Positions 40,458 through 51,500 of a DNA stretch of 64,000 bases are shown piece after piece (the first letter of the stretch is position 1; every line of letters starts with the position of its first letter). Origin of the DNA: Cunninghamella blakesleeana (Eukaryota; Mucoromycota; Mucoromycetes; Mucorales; Cunninghamellaceae); the NCBI GenBank assembly GCA_017871115.1, contig JAFCIZ010000001.1, forward strand, positions 4,259,501 through 4,323,500. The letters are read 5' to 3'. Under the pieces are notes generated by a model, which searched no databases, had not been told where the DNA came from, and saw only the letters and a list, made by a program, of their open reading frames with translations. A program made the translations under genes and the position numbers.

Positions 40458-40676
40458 ATGATTAAGTTAAATTTATTATCACTCTTCTTCTTTGTCTTGT
40501 TCTTTTTCACAAATCCATTATCAATACTGGCACAAAGTATTCAATATAGTAGTCGGTTTCCAAAATCGAGATTATATAACCTGGCACCATCTTCATTAGG
40601 TCTTGATAATATAGATGGTACTATAGCAGCCTTTGGTGATTTTAACGCGGATAAATTGTAAATAATAGAAAGATAA

Positions 40677-40718
<42 letters not shown>

Positions 40719-43700
40719 ATGTGTGTATATGTGTATGTAGTTGTACAGTATATTTAAATCTCTTTTTCTTCTCTTTTTTTTAGTACCGATTTATTTATTT
40801 TGGGACAAGATCAAACGGCTATTTCAGTTTATTTATGGGATCATAGTAAATATCATTTAAAATAATAATAATACAGACACCTTATATACAATAAAAATAA
40901 AGAGAGAGGGAGAGAGAAAGGACTATTTTAATCAAGTGGATTGATATTAACATATACGTATATTAAAAAAAAAAAAAAAAAAATAGAAAACTTCAAATTT
41001 TCACCTATCGCCAATACCATTCGTCAAAAAACAATAATCACCAACATTGTACCTGGGGATTTTAATTACGATGGTAATTTAGATATGTTAGTGATGAGTC
41101 AACCTAATCCAGGTCAAAGCAATAGTGAAATAAAGTTAACTTTATACTTTGGTAACGGCAATGATTCTTTTGGTAAGAAAAAATAGAAAGTTGAAAGTGA
41201 AAAAAAAAAATCTTTTTTATACATTTATAAACATTTCCTCTTTTCTCTTTCTTTTTTTATTTATTTTAAAAAGATTCACAAAGTATTGAATTACCTTCAG
41301 CTAGACATGTATTACCTATGATATTGGATCTAACGGGTGATATGAAATTAGATATTTTGGGTTATCCTTGGGAAGAAAGTAAAGAATTACCAATAAATCA
41401 ATTAGTTACTTGGATGAATATGGCTGATGACTCCACACCAATTAATCACACTTTATTTAACGTGTAAGAATAAAAGAAAGAAAGAAAATGAATGGGTCCA
41501 TTTTTATTAATATAGATGTATATTATTTATCGTACTAGCACTTCAGCATCCAATTTATTTAATCCAACTTCACAATGTACTTGGTCTTCTCCTCATTCAA
41601 ATGCATTTGTTGATTTGGATGGTGATTGTTTGGCAGATGTTGTTTTTGTATGTGAAAATAGTGATAAATCTCAAACGGTACAAATATGGACTAATCAACG
41701 AGAAGAAGGATTTAAATTATCACAATCATTTAAATTACCAACTGGTGCTGGTCCTTTAACATTTGCAGATATGGGTAAATGATATATATATATATAAATT
41801 AATCTATTCATGATAATATAATAACACTATTATTTTTTTAATGTATAAATCTGTAGATGGTGATGGAACAACAGATATTCTTTTTACAACTTGTGATGGT
41901 CGAAAATGTATGGTTCATATCCTTTATAATCAACAAATTGGATTATGTTCAAAAACAGATGGTGAAAATTTAACACATTGTCGTAAATCTCAACATTTAT
42001 GCGTTTCCGACCCTGATTTTAAATTTGATATTCAAAAACCAAATAGCGAGGTAATTTTTTAAAAGATAAAAAAAGGATGGACACGCATAAAAATAAGAAT
42101 AAATTATAAACAGGTATACTTACTATATATATAAAAGTCCTATACTATATTTGATTTAGCACCATATCTTGATACTGGAGAATATGTACTTACTCATGAC
42201 ATTGGCTTTAAAGGTTATTTACCTGTCCCTATACATGCTGGAGATTATAACCTTGATGGTTACCCTGATTTATTAATTACAACAAATAAGAAGGTCATGT
42301 TATTACAGTCAGATTGGTGTACTTCTACCCAATGTACCGGTGATCAAATTTTGTCAAATAAACGTACATTTTCTTTGGTACGTACTGGTGCTGAACCTTT
42401 AACAAAAATGAATAATCCTAGACATGCGACCTTTTTTGATATTGATGAAGATGTAAGTTGATATATATATATATATATAACCTATAATTGGTAAAATAAA
42501 GGATTAATTATACATATATTGTTTTTTCTTTTTTTTTTTAAAAAAAAAAAAAAAATAGGGGTCATTGGATATTTTAATATTAGATGGGTCTACATCTACT
42601 ACTGCAAAAAGAATACCTAACTTTGTGATCAATAATTATTTTAATGATGCTTTCTTTATAAAAGGATTAGTTTCTAATGGCGCATTGATGGAACATTCAT
42701 CTAATAAGGTAAATATATCCTTTTATTTATAACTTTTTATATATTCATCTTTAATTTTGTTTACTATTTATTTATTTATTTATTTATTTATAAACTTAGC
42801 CCTATGGTGTGAATTATCCTGGTGCAACATTTAAGTTTACAGTTTTGGATACATCAGGAACGAAACATGTTCATCAAGGTAAGGAGTAAAAAAAAATAAA
42901 AATCAAAAGTAAAAATCAAAATAAATATAGTAATATAGGCTTATATATCCCTCTTCTACTTTTATTATTATTATAATCAATTTCTTATTTTCCTATCCTC
43001 TCTCTCTCTCTTTCTTTCCCCCCCCCCATATGTGCTGTATTCTAACTTGTACATATATTTATTATTTTATTTTTATTATGTAAATATATGTATCTAGTTC
43101 CACAATTACCTCAAACCAGTTATCTACCACTCCAAACCCCTTATTGTCTATTTGGACTTGGAAGAACCAATAACTATGTAGAAGAAATGTTTGCTGGTAT
43201 CACACGACATCAGGTAAATATATATACTTTTATAAACAAAACAAAAAAAAAAAAAATAGTTATCTTTAATATTGATACTTGTGTTTATTTTCTTTTTATT
43301 TTTTATTTATATATATAGAAAGAAAATTATATATTTTATGAGGGTGTGATTCCAAATTCTCAATTGGTCTTTTTACCTTATCAACCTGAAAAAGTAAAAG
43401 ATAGTTCAACGTAAGTATTTTAATAATATTAGGATTATTATTTTTTTTTATATTTTAAAAACGAGTAAATCTAGATAGTATCAATAATACTCATTCACTA
43501 CTTTTTTTTTTTATTTGTTTTTTTTAAAAAAAAAATTATAATAGATGGAAAGTGGAATTATATATTCAACCAGCTGATTATATTCCTTGGGTATTAGTAT
43601 CTTTAGTGGCAGCAGCAATCATATTAGGAACAGTTGTTGGTGTATTATATTATATGGAAAAACGTGAAGATGAAAGGGAAAGAAGAAAAGCTTTACATAT

Positions 43701-43722
43701 TATTAATTTTGATGCCTTATAG
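40458..43722 (+). CDS. ITFG1: ITFG1/TIP-like FG-GAP type I membrane protein
   Basis: Twelve exons: 40458-40657, 40784-40845, 40987-41172, 41274-41461, 41516-41774, 41857-42050, 42138-42452, 42559-42708, 42800-42878, 43098-43213, 43319-43410, 43545-43722; 672 residues. Signal peptide at residues 1-25 (LLSLFFFVLFFF core). The extracytoplasmic part is an integrin-like beta-propeller: DxDGD-type calcium loops recur (DFNADKFTD, DFNYDGNLD, DLDGDCLAD, DMDGDGTTD, DYNLDGYPD, DIDEDGSLD). A GVNYPGATFKFTV segment is typical of the family. One transmembrane helix (WVLVSLVAAAIILGTVVGVLYY) sits near the C-terminus, with a short basic tail. Function in fungi is not known. The fourth donor is read as GTGTAA because phase requires it; the adjacent GTAAG would break the frame. 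Confidence 0.88.
40678..40736. repeat. Composite (TA)n(TG)n microsatellite in an intron
   Basis: A run of TA units passes into a run of TG units, then mixed TG/TATG, inside the first intron of the ITFG1-like gene. A 9-base C run (43019-43027) lies in another intron of the same gene. Confidence 0.8.
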
Positions 43723-45619
43723 GTATATTATATATATATATATATATCACCTTCAACTTGATATTAACATACAAACTTACATACATTCATATATACATAT
43801 ATACATATATACATATTTATATATATATATATATAATATTCCCAACCTTTTTTTTTTTCCCTTTTTCATATAATATGGTATTATGTTATTATTATTACGT
43901 ACTTAAATAAACATATACGTATATATAAATAAAAGATATGATGTATAATCTAAAATGGATCGTGCTTAGTAAAGAATAGATCGTGCTTAGTCAAAATGGA
44001 CCAAGCTGAATAAAATATCAATCGGTTAAATAGATTCCTGTATCATGCACCATGTAAAACATTATATATTTGTCATTAATGTTTGCATATCATCTTTCTC
44101 TCTCATTGATAGATAAAACTTTTTTTTTTTTTAATCTACCGATATCGCTTATAATGGGGGGGGGAGAGAAAACTTGAAGCTCAAAACAACGGAGATTCAT
44201 TTCTTTTTTTTTAAAAATAATAATAATAGTACTGCCATTGTTATTATTCTACATATATAGATATATATATACATTTATATTTATATCATAATTGTTCTTT
44301 TTCGTAATATACCAAAAACAGAGAAATAAAAATTATTGATGACCTTTCAAAAAAAAAAAAAAAAAAAAACAGAGACTTTTTTTCCTTATCTGAGAGCCAG
44401 ATGCGCCGTGTACCTTAATTTAGATGTCAAAAAAAAAAAAAAAATTTTTTTTTTATCCGTTTCGTATGTACTTTTATCATCATTAGTTTTTAAAATATCT
44501 TTACGATTTTCATTAAAAATAAAAAGATTATGAAACTTCTTTTTCCTAATTTTAGATTACCGCTGTAATAAATTCACTTACATTATTATAAGTGTTCTTT
44601 AATTAAAATAAATAAAAAAAAAATATCGGATACTAGATTTATATAAAAAAGTGATCGGTTATTAATAATAGTAATAAAAACAATAATAATATAAAATACT
44701 GTTACATCATAGCTTTTGAATTATCCAAAAAAAAAAAAATCTCTTTTATATGATTTTAAATTTATTCAATTTGAAAAAATTAAATAAAAACTTGTAAAAA
44801 CAAATTTAAAGCTCGAGAGACTTTTATTCTTACTCTTTCCATCATTAAAGACCGACCGATCAATTATAGACATGTGTATATGCCCCGCCGCAAATAGTAA
44901 TATAGTTGCCTCTTTATGCCTTTTTTTTTTATCAAGTCTTTGTATAATATAACTATAATAAAGATTTTATTTAATCTACTTTTAATTAATATTCCTTTAT
45001 AAAATAATAATCTACCTTCACAATATAATTATTACGTATATGTAGATAAAAGTCAACATAGGATACCGCCAACGTTAAATTTATAGTAACTAAATATGGT
45101 ACCTGCATAGTTTCCATAACTGAAGATAAACATCCTAAAAATATTTCAGAATTGTCAGAGTGGTTTGAACCACAAATAGCTGGAGAAATTTTTGGTACTG
45201 ATTAACAAAAAAATCAATTCATCCTTTTAATATATACGCTATCTGTGTTATTGATACAAATTTTACCTTTAATAAGGCTATTATTACTCATGAATGTATG
45301 AAAGAAGCAGTAAAAAAACTGCCTCAAAAATACAAGCTTGAAATGTAAAGATTTCCTCAGCAATCAAGCCCGTTACCATTGCCGGACAATATATATGCTT
45401 CCACTACAACCAAAGTCTCTATAGTCAAATTTTTAAAAATCTTTTTTTCTATTTTTTTTTTCTCACTCCTAAACTAAATTTTGTATTAATATAAATGAGC
45501 TAGTAATACTTCTTTTTTGTATTCCTTTTTTTTTTTTTTATCAAATCATTAAATAATATATTGTTAGCAATGAGGCTCTTTGATTTTTTCTTCTTTTTTC
45601 TTTCCTTTTTGAGTCTGAT
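43723..45619. other. Gene-poor transition zone between host genes and retrotransposons
   Basis: About 1.9 kb of AT-rich DNA. Contains (TA)/(ATAC) runs at 43730-43835, a duplicated ATCGTGCTTAGT motif at 43960-43995, a G run at 44155-44163, and several poly(A) tracts (44350-44368, 44429-44444). The only coding-like stretch is the broken relic at 45,062-45,348, annotated separately. No tRNA or complete gene is seen. Confidence 0.5.
45062..45348 (+). pseudogene. Frameshifted coding relic of unknown origin
   Basis: Two stop-bounded open stretches follow each other in different frames. The first (45062-45205) reads with a natural composition, including YGTCIVSITEDKHPKNISEL and EWFEPQIAGEIFG; the second (45202-45348) contains NIYAICVIDTNFTFNKAIIT and EAVKKLPQKYKLEM. 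A shift at the overlap, next to a 7-base A run, would join them. The composition (Trp, Cys, His, mixed charges) is unlike surrounding non-coding DNA. I do not recognise the family. It could be an old transposon gene or a decayed host gene; chance cannot be excluded. Confidence 0.35.
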
Positions 45620-46147
45620 TTTATGTTACTGGTACCATGACACCAGTACTATGAACCAAATTTTATTTTATCTCTTCTCGCTCTCATAAATCTTTTAAAT
45701 TTTTTTTAGTATAAATAAAATCAACTTTTCTCTTTCTTTCTCTTAAATTGTTAATTTTTATAATAAATTATTATCTATTAAATAATTATTAAACTTATTC
45801 ACATTATAAATCATATTTTATAATTTTATCTTATTTTAATTCACTTATAACATATTCATATTACTGAATTTATCTATTTTTTATAACAAATTATTTTTAT
45901 TTTATTTTATCTTGTATTTTTATATTTATTTACTCAAATATTTTTCAACTCAAATTTAAATTACTATTAAATTATTATATTATCTTCATTTTACATTGCA
46001 GTTACTGAAATCTTACTTTAATCCTGCAACTATATTACACTTTTAAATTTTTTTATATATTTTTATTTTACTTTATTTTATTTTTATTCCTCTATATCAA
46101 GTCGTTCTACTTGTAAAACAGGAACTGGTGCTCACTTGAATAATACT
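45620..46147 (+). mobile_element. Old LTR fragment (family B, copy 1)
   Basis: Related to the next LTR: both share a TATA box (TATAAATAA at 45710-45718), a CTCTTTCTTTCTCTTAAATTG block, an ATAATAAATTATTATCTA block, and a conserved 38-base core at 46099-46136 (GTCGTTCTACTTGTAAAACA, then GGAACTGGTGCTCACT). The core also occurs at 51239 and 56570 in the other LTRs. The copy is cut at 46148 by the next LTR. Its left end is not defined. Confidence 0.65.
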
Positions 46148-46596
46148 TGTCGACAATGGTGATACCAATGGCGCTCTTTGAAATTGGTCACTGCTTTTTT
46201 GAACCGTTGTTCACTGAACCATTGTTCACTGAACCAATGTTCACTGAACCAATGTTCACTGCACCGTTGTTCAATATGAAAGTCACTTCCATATCTTTTC
46301 CCTACTCTCAATATACTTTAAATAATTTTTTTAATTTTTTTAAATATAAATAGAACCAATTTTTTTCTCTTTCTTTCTCTTAAATTGTCAAATTTTTATA
46401 ATAAATTATTATCTACTAAATAATTATTGAACTTGTCCACTTTATAAAACAAACTTTATAATTTTAAATTTTTTTATTTTAACTTACTATAACATATTCA
46501 ATTATTGAACTTATCTATTTTTTATTTAACAAATTATTTTATTTTTATTTTATTTTTACTTTATAATATTTTATATTATTATATACTATCTTATTT
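46148..46596 (+). mobile_element. LTR family B, copy 2, left part
   Basis: Begins with TGTCGAC, like the TGTCGTCC start of the gypsy LTR at 51501. Holds a U3 minisatellite (46201-46272), a TATA box (TATAAATAG at 46345-46353) and then sequence matching copy 1 of the family. It is interrupted at 46593-46596 (ATTT core) by DIRS copy 1 and resumes at 51044-51048. Confidence 0.7.
46201..46272 (+). repeat. 15-base tandem repeat in LTR U3
   Basis: About five units of GTTCACTGAACCAAT with single-base changes (CCGTT, CCATT, CCAAT variants). Upstream of the LTR TATA box, the position of an enhancer. It differs from the 14-base repeat in the gypsy LTR. Confidence 0.8.
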
Positions 46597-46740
46597 GATG
46601 TAAAACCCGAGTTTTACGAAGGGTTATCATATTACATGAGAACTAAGTGATCTAAGTTGTTGTTATCATTCTTTTAACTTTATTCGAACATTGTACTAAA
46701 AATAAATTATATGTTTATAAATTTTGAGTTTAAATAAATA

Positions 46741-46807
<67 letters not shown>

Positions 46808-46817
46808 CATCTTCTTT
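46593..46817. repeat. DIRS copy 1 inverted terminal repeat (right end of element)
   Basis: Pairs with 50857-51047 through a shared inner part (AAGTTGTTGTTATCATTC, long T runs, CATCTTCTTT). Its outermost 50 bases (TGATGTAAAACCCGAGTTTT ...) are unique to this end. Confidence 0.88.
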
Positions 46818-46983
46818 GAGTAAGAATCTGAACGCGTGTATATAGTGTAATTATTGAATATTAATGTTATATAAATAGTCTAAATGTAATACTAAGAGGT
46901 ACTAATAAGAGTGTGTAGAATATAAGAGTAAGTAGTGTAGTAATAATTATAGATTGATTAACTAGAGGGTAGTGGAGGGTGGG

Positions 46984-47083
46984 AACAACTTAGATCACTT
47001 AGTTCTCATGTAATATGATAACCCTTCGTAAAACTCGGGTTTTACATCAAATTACATTTCGAACTTTGTGATCTAAGTTGTTG
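46984..47083. repeat. DIRS copy 1 internal complementary region
   Basis: Contains the reverse complements of both outer ends of the element placed back to back, joined at CATCAAATTACAT. This equals the junction expected in a circular intermediate and is the defining feature of DIRS1-type elements. The recombinase stop codon lies inside it. Confidence 0.88.
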
Positions 47084-48172
47084 ATCCAGAGTAGCTTTAG
47101 TCATATTAGATGAACCTTGCGGGGATAGCCTATAAAAGGATTCGAATACTACTTTTGAAGACCAATTACCGTGTGCCATAATATCGTCTATTGATATACC
47201 GGACACTGCTGCGATAGTGGAACCAAGAGCTCTAGCCTTTGGAATAGGTGCACCTTTTTTACGACCAACTTTTGCCATTAGTTGTTTAATATATTTGGAA
47301 ACACGTTGGGTACCAATTGCTTGACCAAAAGATCTTTGCGATCTAAAAAGAGCATTAACCTGTACTCCGGCTAAGGATGGAACATCAACCAAGCATGTAG
47401 TTGTAGTAAATTTTTTGGTGTAGAGTTTATAGGCAGCGACTGGGCAAAGTAAGTTATTGTCGTGAGGATGTATTGTAACAGATCTAGTGATTCTAAAACC
47501 AAACCGTTTTTCTTTAGGTCCTACCACCGTTAGGGTTAAAATATTCTTCTCGTCTATGCTGCATTTGTCTATGTCAATACGTGTTAGGTCAGAAGGGCGA
47601 AGGAAACCCACCATGGCCAATAGCCAAGCCGTCTTCATAGTAAGTTGTGGATTGGATAGTTGATTATTATCACCCATATCTAAAATAAATTGAATAGCAG
47701 GTTGAACGTCATATTCCCAATTTTTTTGAACCAGTAGTGTATTGGATCTTAAGTTCTTTGTGACAGCTATGAACGATGATGAAGATTTTATACGTGTCTG
47801 AACATGCAATGGGAATGTAGCAATTAATCTATAAGCATATGTTAGGATGGAATTATTAGATATAGTCTTCTTTTGATGTAAAAAATGAATAAATTGTATT
47901 AATATTGTCGTTGTAAGTCTTTTATGATTGTGTTTGTTATCAGAGCACCATTTTTTGAAGATGGTTGTGGCAGTTTTGTATCCTTTAATAGTGTGAATAT
48001 TTGGATAAATTAGATTGTTGTGGGTGCGCTTTTGCTTTTTGGGGAGAGATTCCAAGCGATCATTGTCCATTGGTCGTTTTTGTTGACGAGATGGTGATGA
48101 TTGTCTTGAACTATCCTGTGATGAGGTATGATGATGTATTGTTGAGTTAATTGAAGAAGAAGAGGAAACCAT
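47042..48172 (-). CDS. DIRS copy 1 tyrosine recombinase (ORF3)
   Basis: 376 residues from the ATG at 48172, same as copy 2. The catalytic domain shows the first Arg in GFLRPSDLTRID, the second in KARALGSTIA, a His in IMAHGNWSSK and the nucleophilic Tyr in FESFYRLSP. It joins the circular cDNA to the target. The frame is open far upstream (to 50818) in this copy, but the start chosen is the one that gives a natural protein and follows the RT domain. The stop lies in the internal complementary region. Confidence 0.85.
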   Translation of the reverse strand: MVSSSSSINSTIHHHTSSQDSSRQSSPSRQQKRPMDNDRLESLPKKQKRTHNNLIYPNIHTIKGYKTATTIFKKWCSDNKHNHKRLTTTILIQFIHFLHQKKTISNNSILTYAYRLIATFPLHVQTRIKSSSSFIAVTKNLRSNTLLVQKNWEYDVQPAIQFILDMGDNNQLSNPQLTMKTAWLLAMVGFLRPSDLTRIDIDKCSIDEKNILTLTVVGPKEKRFGFRITRSVTIHPHDNNLLCPVAAYKLYTKKFTTTTCLVDVPSLAGVQVNALFRSQRSFGQAIGTQRVSKYIKQLMAKVGRKKGAPIPKARALGSTIAAVSGISIDDIMAHGNWSSKVVFESFYRLSPQGSSNMTKATLDQQLRSQSSKCNLM

Positions 48173-49753
48173 GGAGCTGTTGGCCAATTGGGAGTCAATA
48201 GTGTGGCATGACATGGTTGGTGAAGTAGCCTTTGGGCTATCGTTAATATGAGATTCCAAGGAGGGGCCATGTATATCTTCTTCTTTATGGAGGACCAGTT
48301 GACTAGGAAGGCATTCGTCCATAGAGCTTGAGGATGATAATTCCGAGATACAAAGTGGTGAAGTTTGGTATTGTCCACTGTCGCGAAAAGATCCAGGTGA
48401 TGTGGTCCCCACATCTTGTTGATCCAGTTGAATGTTTGCTGAGGTATGCTCCATTCTATCTGGTGAATCATTTGTCGAGACGGTGCATCTGCTGGGTTGA
48501 AGGCTGATGGTACATAAATCGTTGATAGGAGGATAGAGTTCTGAAAACAGAAATTCCATATATCCATCGCTAGTTTGTTGAGCTGATTGGATCTCGTCCC
48601 TCCGAATTTGTTGATGTAAGTCAATGCTGATATGTTGTCCATGCATAATTGAATGTGAATTGGTTTCTGTTGCTGCTGTTGTAACTGATGCAGGTGCTGA
48701 AATATTTTCTTCACTACTAGTAGTTCTTTCATATTGATGTGAAGGTTCTTTTCTCTTGGTGACCATAGACCTTTGATGAATGTGTTGTTGTGAACTAACC
48801 CCCATCCTTTTTTCGATGCATCCGTGAATATTTGTATTGTTGGAGAAGGCTGTATTATATGTAGTCCGTTCCATTTTGTTAGTTGTGTTATCCACCAAAT
48901 TAATTCTTTTTTCATTTGAGGGTTGATCATGCAATGTTGTAGGTGACGTGATCTGTTGAGTTGGTGAAGAAGGTGACGAGTTCTGAATCGAGCTTGAATA
49001 TTGCCCAATTGGGAAGCCATTGCTGTTCCTATAAAGGAAGCTAGATGATTCCAGGTCGTTGTTGATTGATAAAGAAGCCTGGTGGCCATTCGTCTGATTG
49101 AACGAATTTTCTTCCCAGGTATTGAAAATATCATTTCGTTGGTGTTGATCATCATTCCTAGATGTTGCAATTTTTGTGTTGGATAAATTTGAGACTTTTT
49201 TGAATTGATTAGCCAACCTAGTGTTTCCATTTTGTTGATGACTTGTTGTGTGTGTTGAAACGCTAGTTGTTTTGATGAAGCCATTATTAGAAAATCGTCT
49301 AGATAAGCTGTTATTCTTATTCCTTTCCTTCGGGCCCATTGTAATATTGGTTTCGTTGTCTTTGTGAATACCCAAGGTGAAAGGCTTAATCCGAATGGCA
49401 GGACTTTGTACTGAAATATTGATTCTTTCCATTGAAAGCGAAGGTAATGGCGTGAAAGTTGGTGAATTGGTATGTGATGAAATGCATCTTTGAGATCTAT
49501 TGATGTTAGGTAGTCTCCTTTTTGAAGTAGTCTTGAAATGGTTGTTAAGTTCTCCATTTTGAAATGTCTGTATGGGAGAAATTGGTTGAGTTTCTTTAGG
49601 TTTAGCACTGGTCTCAGGCCCCCATCCTTCTTTGGTATTATGAAAAGAGGAGAGAGGAAGCCTGGTGAACTGGTGTGTACCTTCTCTATAGCTTGCTTTT
49701 GTAAAAGATTTAATATTTCTGAATCTATTACTGAAAGCGAACGAATGGAGAGG

Positions 49754-49803
<50 letters not shown>

Positions 49804-49968
49804 GATGTTGATGTTGATGTTGTTGTTGATGTTGTTGAATTGGAGTGGTGGAGGTGTTGTAAAATAGAGATGGAAGCCTTTTTGAATAGTCTTTATGATC
49901 CATGGATGGATGTCTTGTTGTAACGCAGAGGCCCAACAGTAAGAAAAAGAACTTAAACGACCACCCAC
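48010..49968 (-). CDS. DIRS copy 1 reverse transcriptase / RNase H (ORF2)
   Basis: 652 codons, seven fewer than copy 2 because the Asn tract is shorter. RT motifs: PLFIIPKKDGGLRPVLNLKK, SIDLKDAFHHIPI, LPFGLSLSPWVF, and the active site YLDDF. RNase H: FTDASKKGWG and CMDNISALTYI. It has no convincing ATG at the start; expression by -1 frameshift from ORF1 is likely, at the heptamer 49977-49983 (minus). It overlaps the start of the recombinase ORF. In this copy ORF1 is frameshifted, so an ORF1-ORF2 fusion could not be made from its own mRNA. Confidence 0.88.
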
Positions 49969-50818
49969 TAATTCCGGTTTTTTTGAGGAGAACGTTGGGA
50001 AAAACCCTTGTTAGAAACGACTTGATGATTTTGTCCAAAATTATGAGGTTGATTTTTTTGATTAATATTAATAGGAGCTGCAGCTGAGATTGTTGATAAA
50101 TTATTTTGTGATACTGAGCTGTCAAATTTGTTAAAATTTTTAGGTCGAGGCCTATTCTTGATCCTTGTAGTGGCTTGACGGAAGTTTTGTGATAACTTGA
50201 TGTGTTCCAACATTTCTTTTTGATCCAAAAGGTAGTTGTTTTGTTGGGATGGTGGATCGCAAGGTATATTAGAGTTTTTGAACATATTATTTGTACGTTG
50301 TGAAGTGATATGAGAAGCCAGATCTGATAGTAATTCGTGGATGATTTGAACCATTTCGGAGGATCGTTGGTGAAGTGAGTCCACTGTCCAATTTTCATGA
50401 GTGAGCTGATGGGCGAATAGATCGATTGGACGAGTAATTCCTGACAGACGATACTGAATATCATGAAGTTGTGTATCATGACGTTTTGCATTATTTGATA
50501 AATTAATTTTATTAAGTTGAGGAGGATCATACTCACGTATTGTGTTTTTAGGACATTCAAATAGAAAGCGTCTACGTTCATTGTCTGAAAGAGGTCGTCT
50601 AAAGAAGTCTTCTGTAATAAATGGAAAACGTTGGAGTAATTGTTCTGAAGGAGTGAAGTCTGATCCCGGGTCCTAATGGAGATGTGTGGATCTGAGTTGA
50701 TGAGTGGTGAGCTGGTGACTTGTGCTTCAATTGTTGCCAATCTGTTGAAGAGGGCAAGGGCCCAAGCTGGTGGTTGATCAGTAGTATCATTAGGTTGATT
50801 TTCGATTGTAGGATCCAT
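49968..50818 (-). pseudogene. DIRS copy 1 gag-like ORF1, broken by a one-base deletion
   Basis: Collinear with ORF1 of copy 2, but where copy 2 has four C after AGGA (52158-52166), this copy has three (plus strand 50665-50672). The deletion moves translation out of the ORF1 frame after about 50 codons and into the recombinase frame, which happens to be open. The rest of ORF1 remains readable in its frame from 50384 down to 49968. A single-base indel in a homopolymer could also be a sequencing error. Confidence 0.75.
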
Positions 50819-50856
50819 TAAACGTCGGTAACCAGAGCGTACAAATGTTCGAACGA

Positions 50857-50866
50857 AAAGAAGATG

Positions 50867-50934
<68 letters not shown>

Positions 50935-51047
50935 TATTTATTTAAACTCAAAATTTATAAACATATAATTTATTTTTAGTACAATGTTCGAATAAAGTTA
51001 AAAGAATGATAACAACAACTTAGATCACAAAGTTCGAAATGTAATTT
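50857..51047. repeat. DIRS copy 1 inverted terminal repeat (left end of element)
   Basis: Reverse complement of the inner part of 46593-46817, with its own unique outer end (TTACATTTCGAACTTTGTG read on the minus strand). Ends at the ATTT core 51044-51047. Confidence 0.88.
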
Positions 51048-51500
51048 TATAATATTTATTCACTTAAATATTCTATACTACTGATCTAAATCATTTAAAC
51101 TCTTTACTACTTATTTTACTCGGCGGTCATTAAACTTTTGCTTTAATCCTGCTTATATTTTACTTATAATCTTTATTTTATTTTCTTTTATTTTTTTTAT
51201 TTTATTTTATTTTTTTTAATTTTCTATTCCTTTATATTAAGTCGTTCTACTTATAAAACAGGAACTGGTGCTCACTGGAAACTTATTATATACTCCAAAT
51301 ATAACTTATAATACTCATTCCTCATTTCAAAAATAAATCTTAACCAAAAACCCACATAACATTATAATTAATTCAAATACAAATTCTCACTTTTTATTTT
51401 AACAAAAATAACTTTTACCAAAAACACACACAACAACACACACAACAAAATGCAAACTCTCACATTTTATTTTAACAAAAATAACTTTTACCAAAAACAC
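51048..51500 (+). mobile_element. LTR family B, copy 2, right part
   Basis: Continues the LTR interrupted at 46596. Carries the conserved core at 51239-51278 and the AAAATAACTTTTACCAAAAACAC tail that also ends the gypsy LTR. The tail is tandemly duplicated (about 65 bases, 51370-51435 and 51436-51500). The gypsy LTR begins directly after the second tail. No internal element sequence follows, so it may be a solo LTR. Confidence 0.65.

Larger units (their letters stand above)
46597..51047 (-). mobile_element. DIRS-type tyrosine-recombinase retrotransposon, copy 1
   Basis: Complete element in minus orientation, nearly identical to copy 2. It has inverted terminal repeats (46593-46817 and 50857-51047), an internal complementary region (46984-47083), and coding for gag-like ORF1, RT/RNase H and tyrosine recombinase. 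Flanking DNA reads TATCTT-ATTT-element-ATTT-TATAAT, so removing the element and one ATTT restores a plausible uninterrupted LTR. No longer target duplication is seen, as expected for tyrosine-recombinase integration. ORF1 has a one-base deletion near 50669, so this copy is probably not autonomous for gag. The few differences from copy 2 (homopolymers, CAA repeat number) point to recent activity. Confidence 0.92.

Noticed and set aside
41462..41515. Frameshift mutation in the ITFG1-like gene
   Set aside because: Use of the overlapping GTGTAA donor instead of GTAAG restores the phase, so an intact gene is the simpler reading.
44380..44460. Possible tRNA gene
   Set aside because: No cloverleaf can be formed; the T-arm and anticodon stem are missing.
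46147..46353. 68-codon ORF with FTEP repeats
   Set aside because: It is the translation of the LTR U3 minisatellite and lies upstream of the LTR TATA box.
47042..50818. A single 1258-codon protein in DIRS copy 1
   Set aside because: It arises from a one-base deletion joining the ORF1 start to the open recombinase frame; only the last 376 codons match a known protein, and the RT lies in a different frame.
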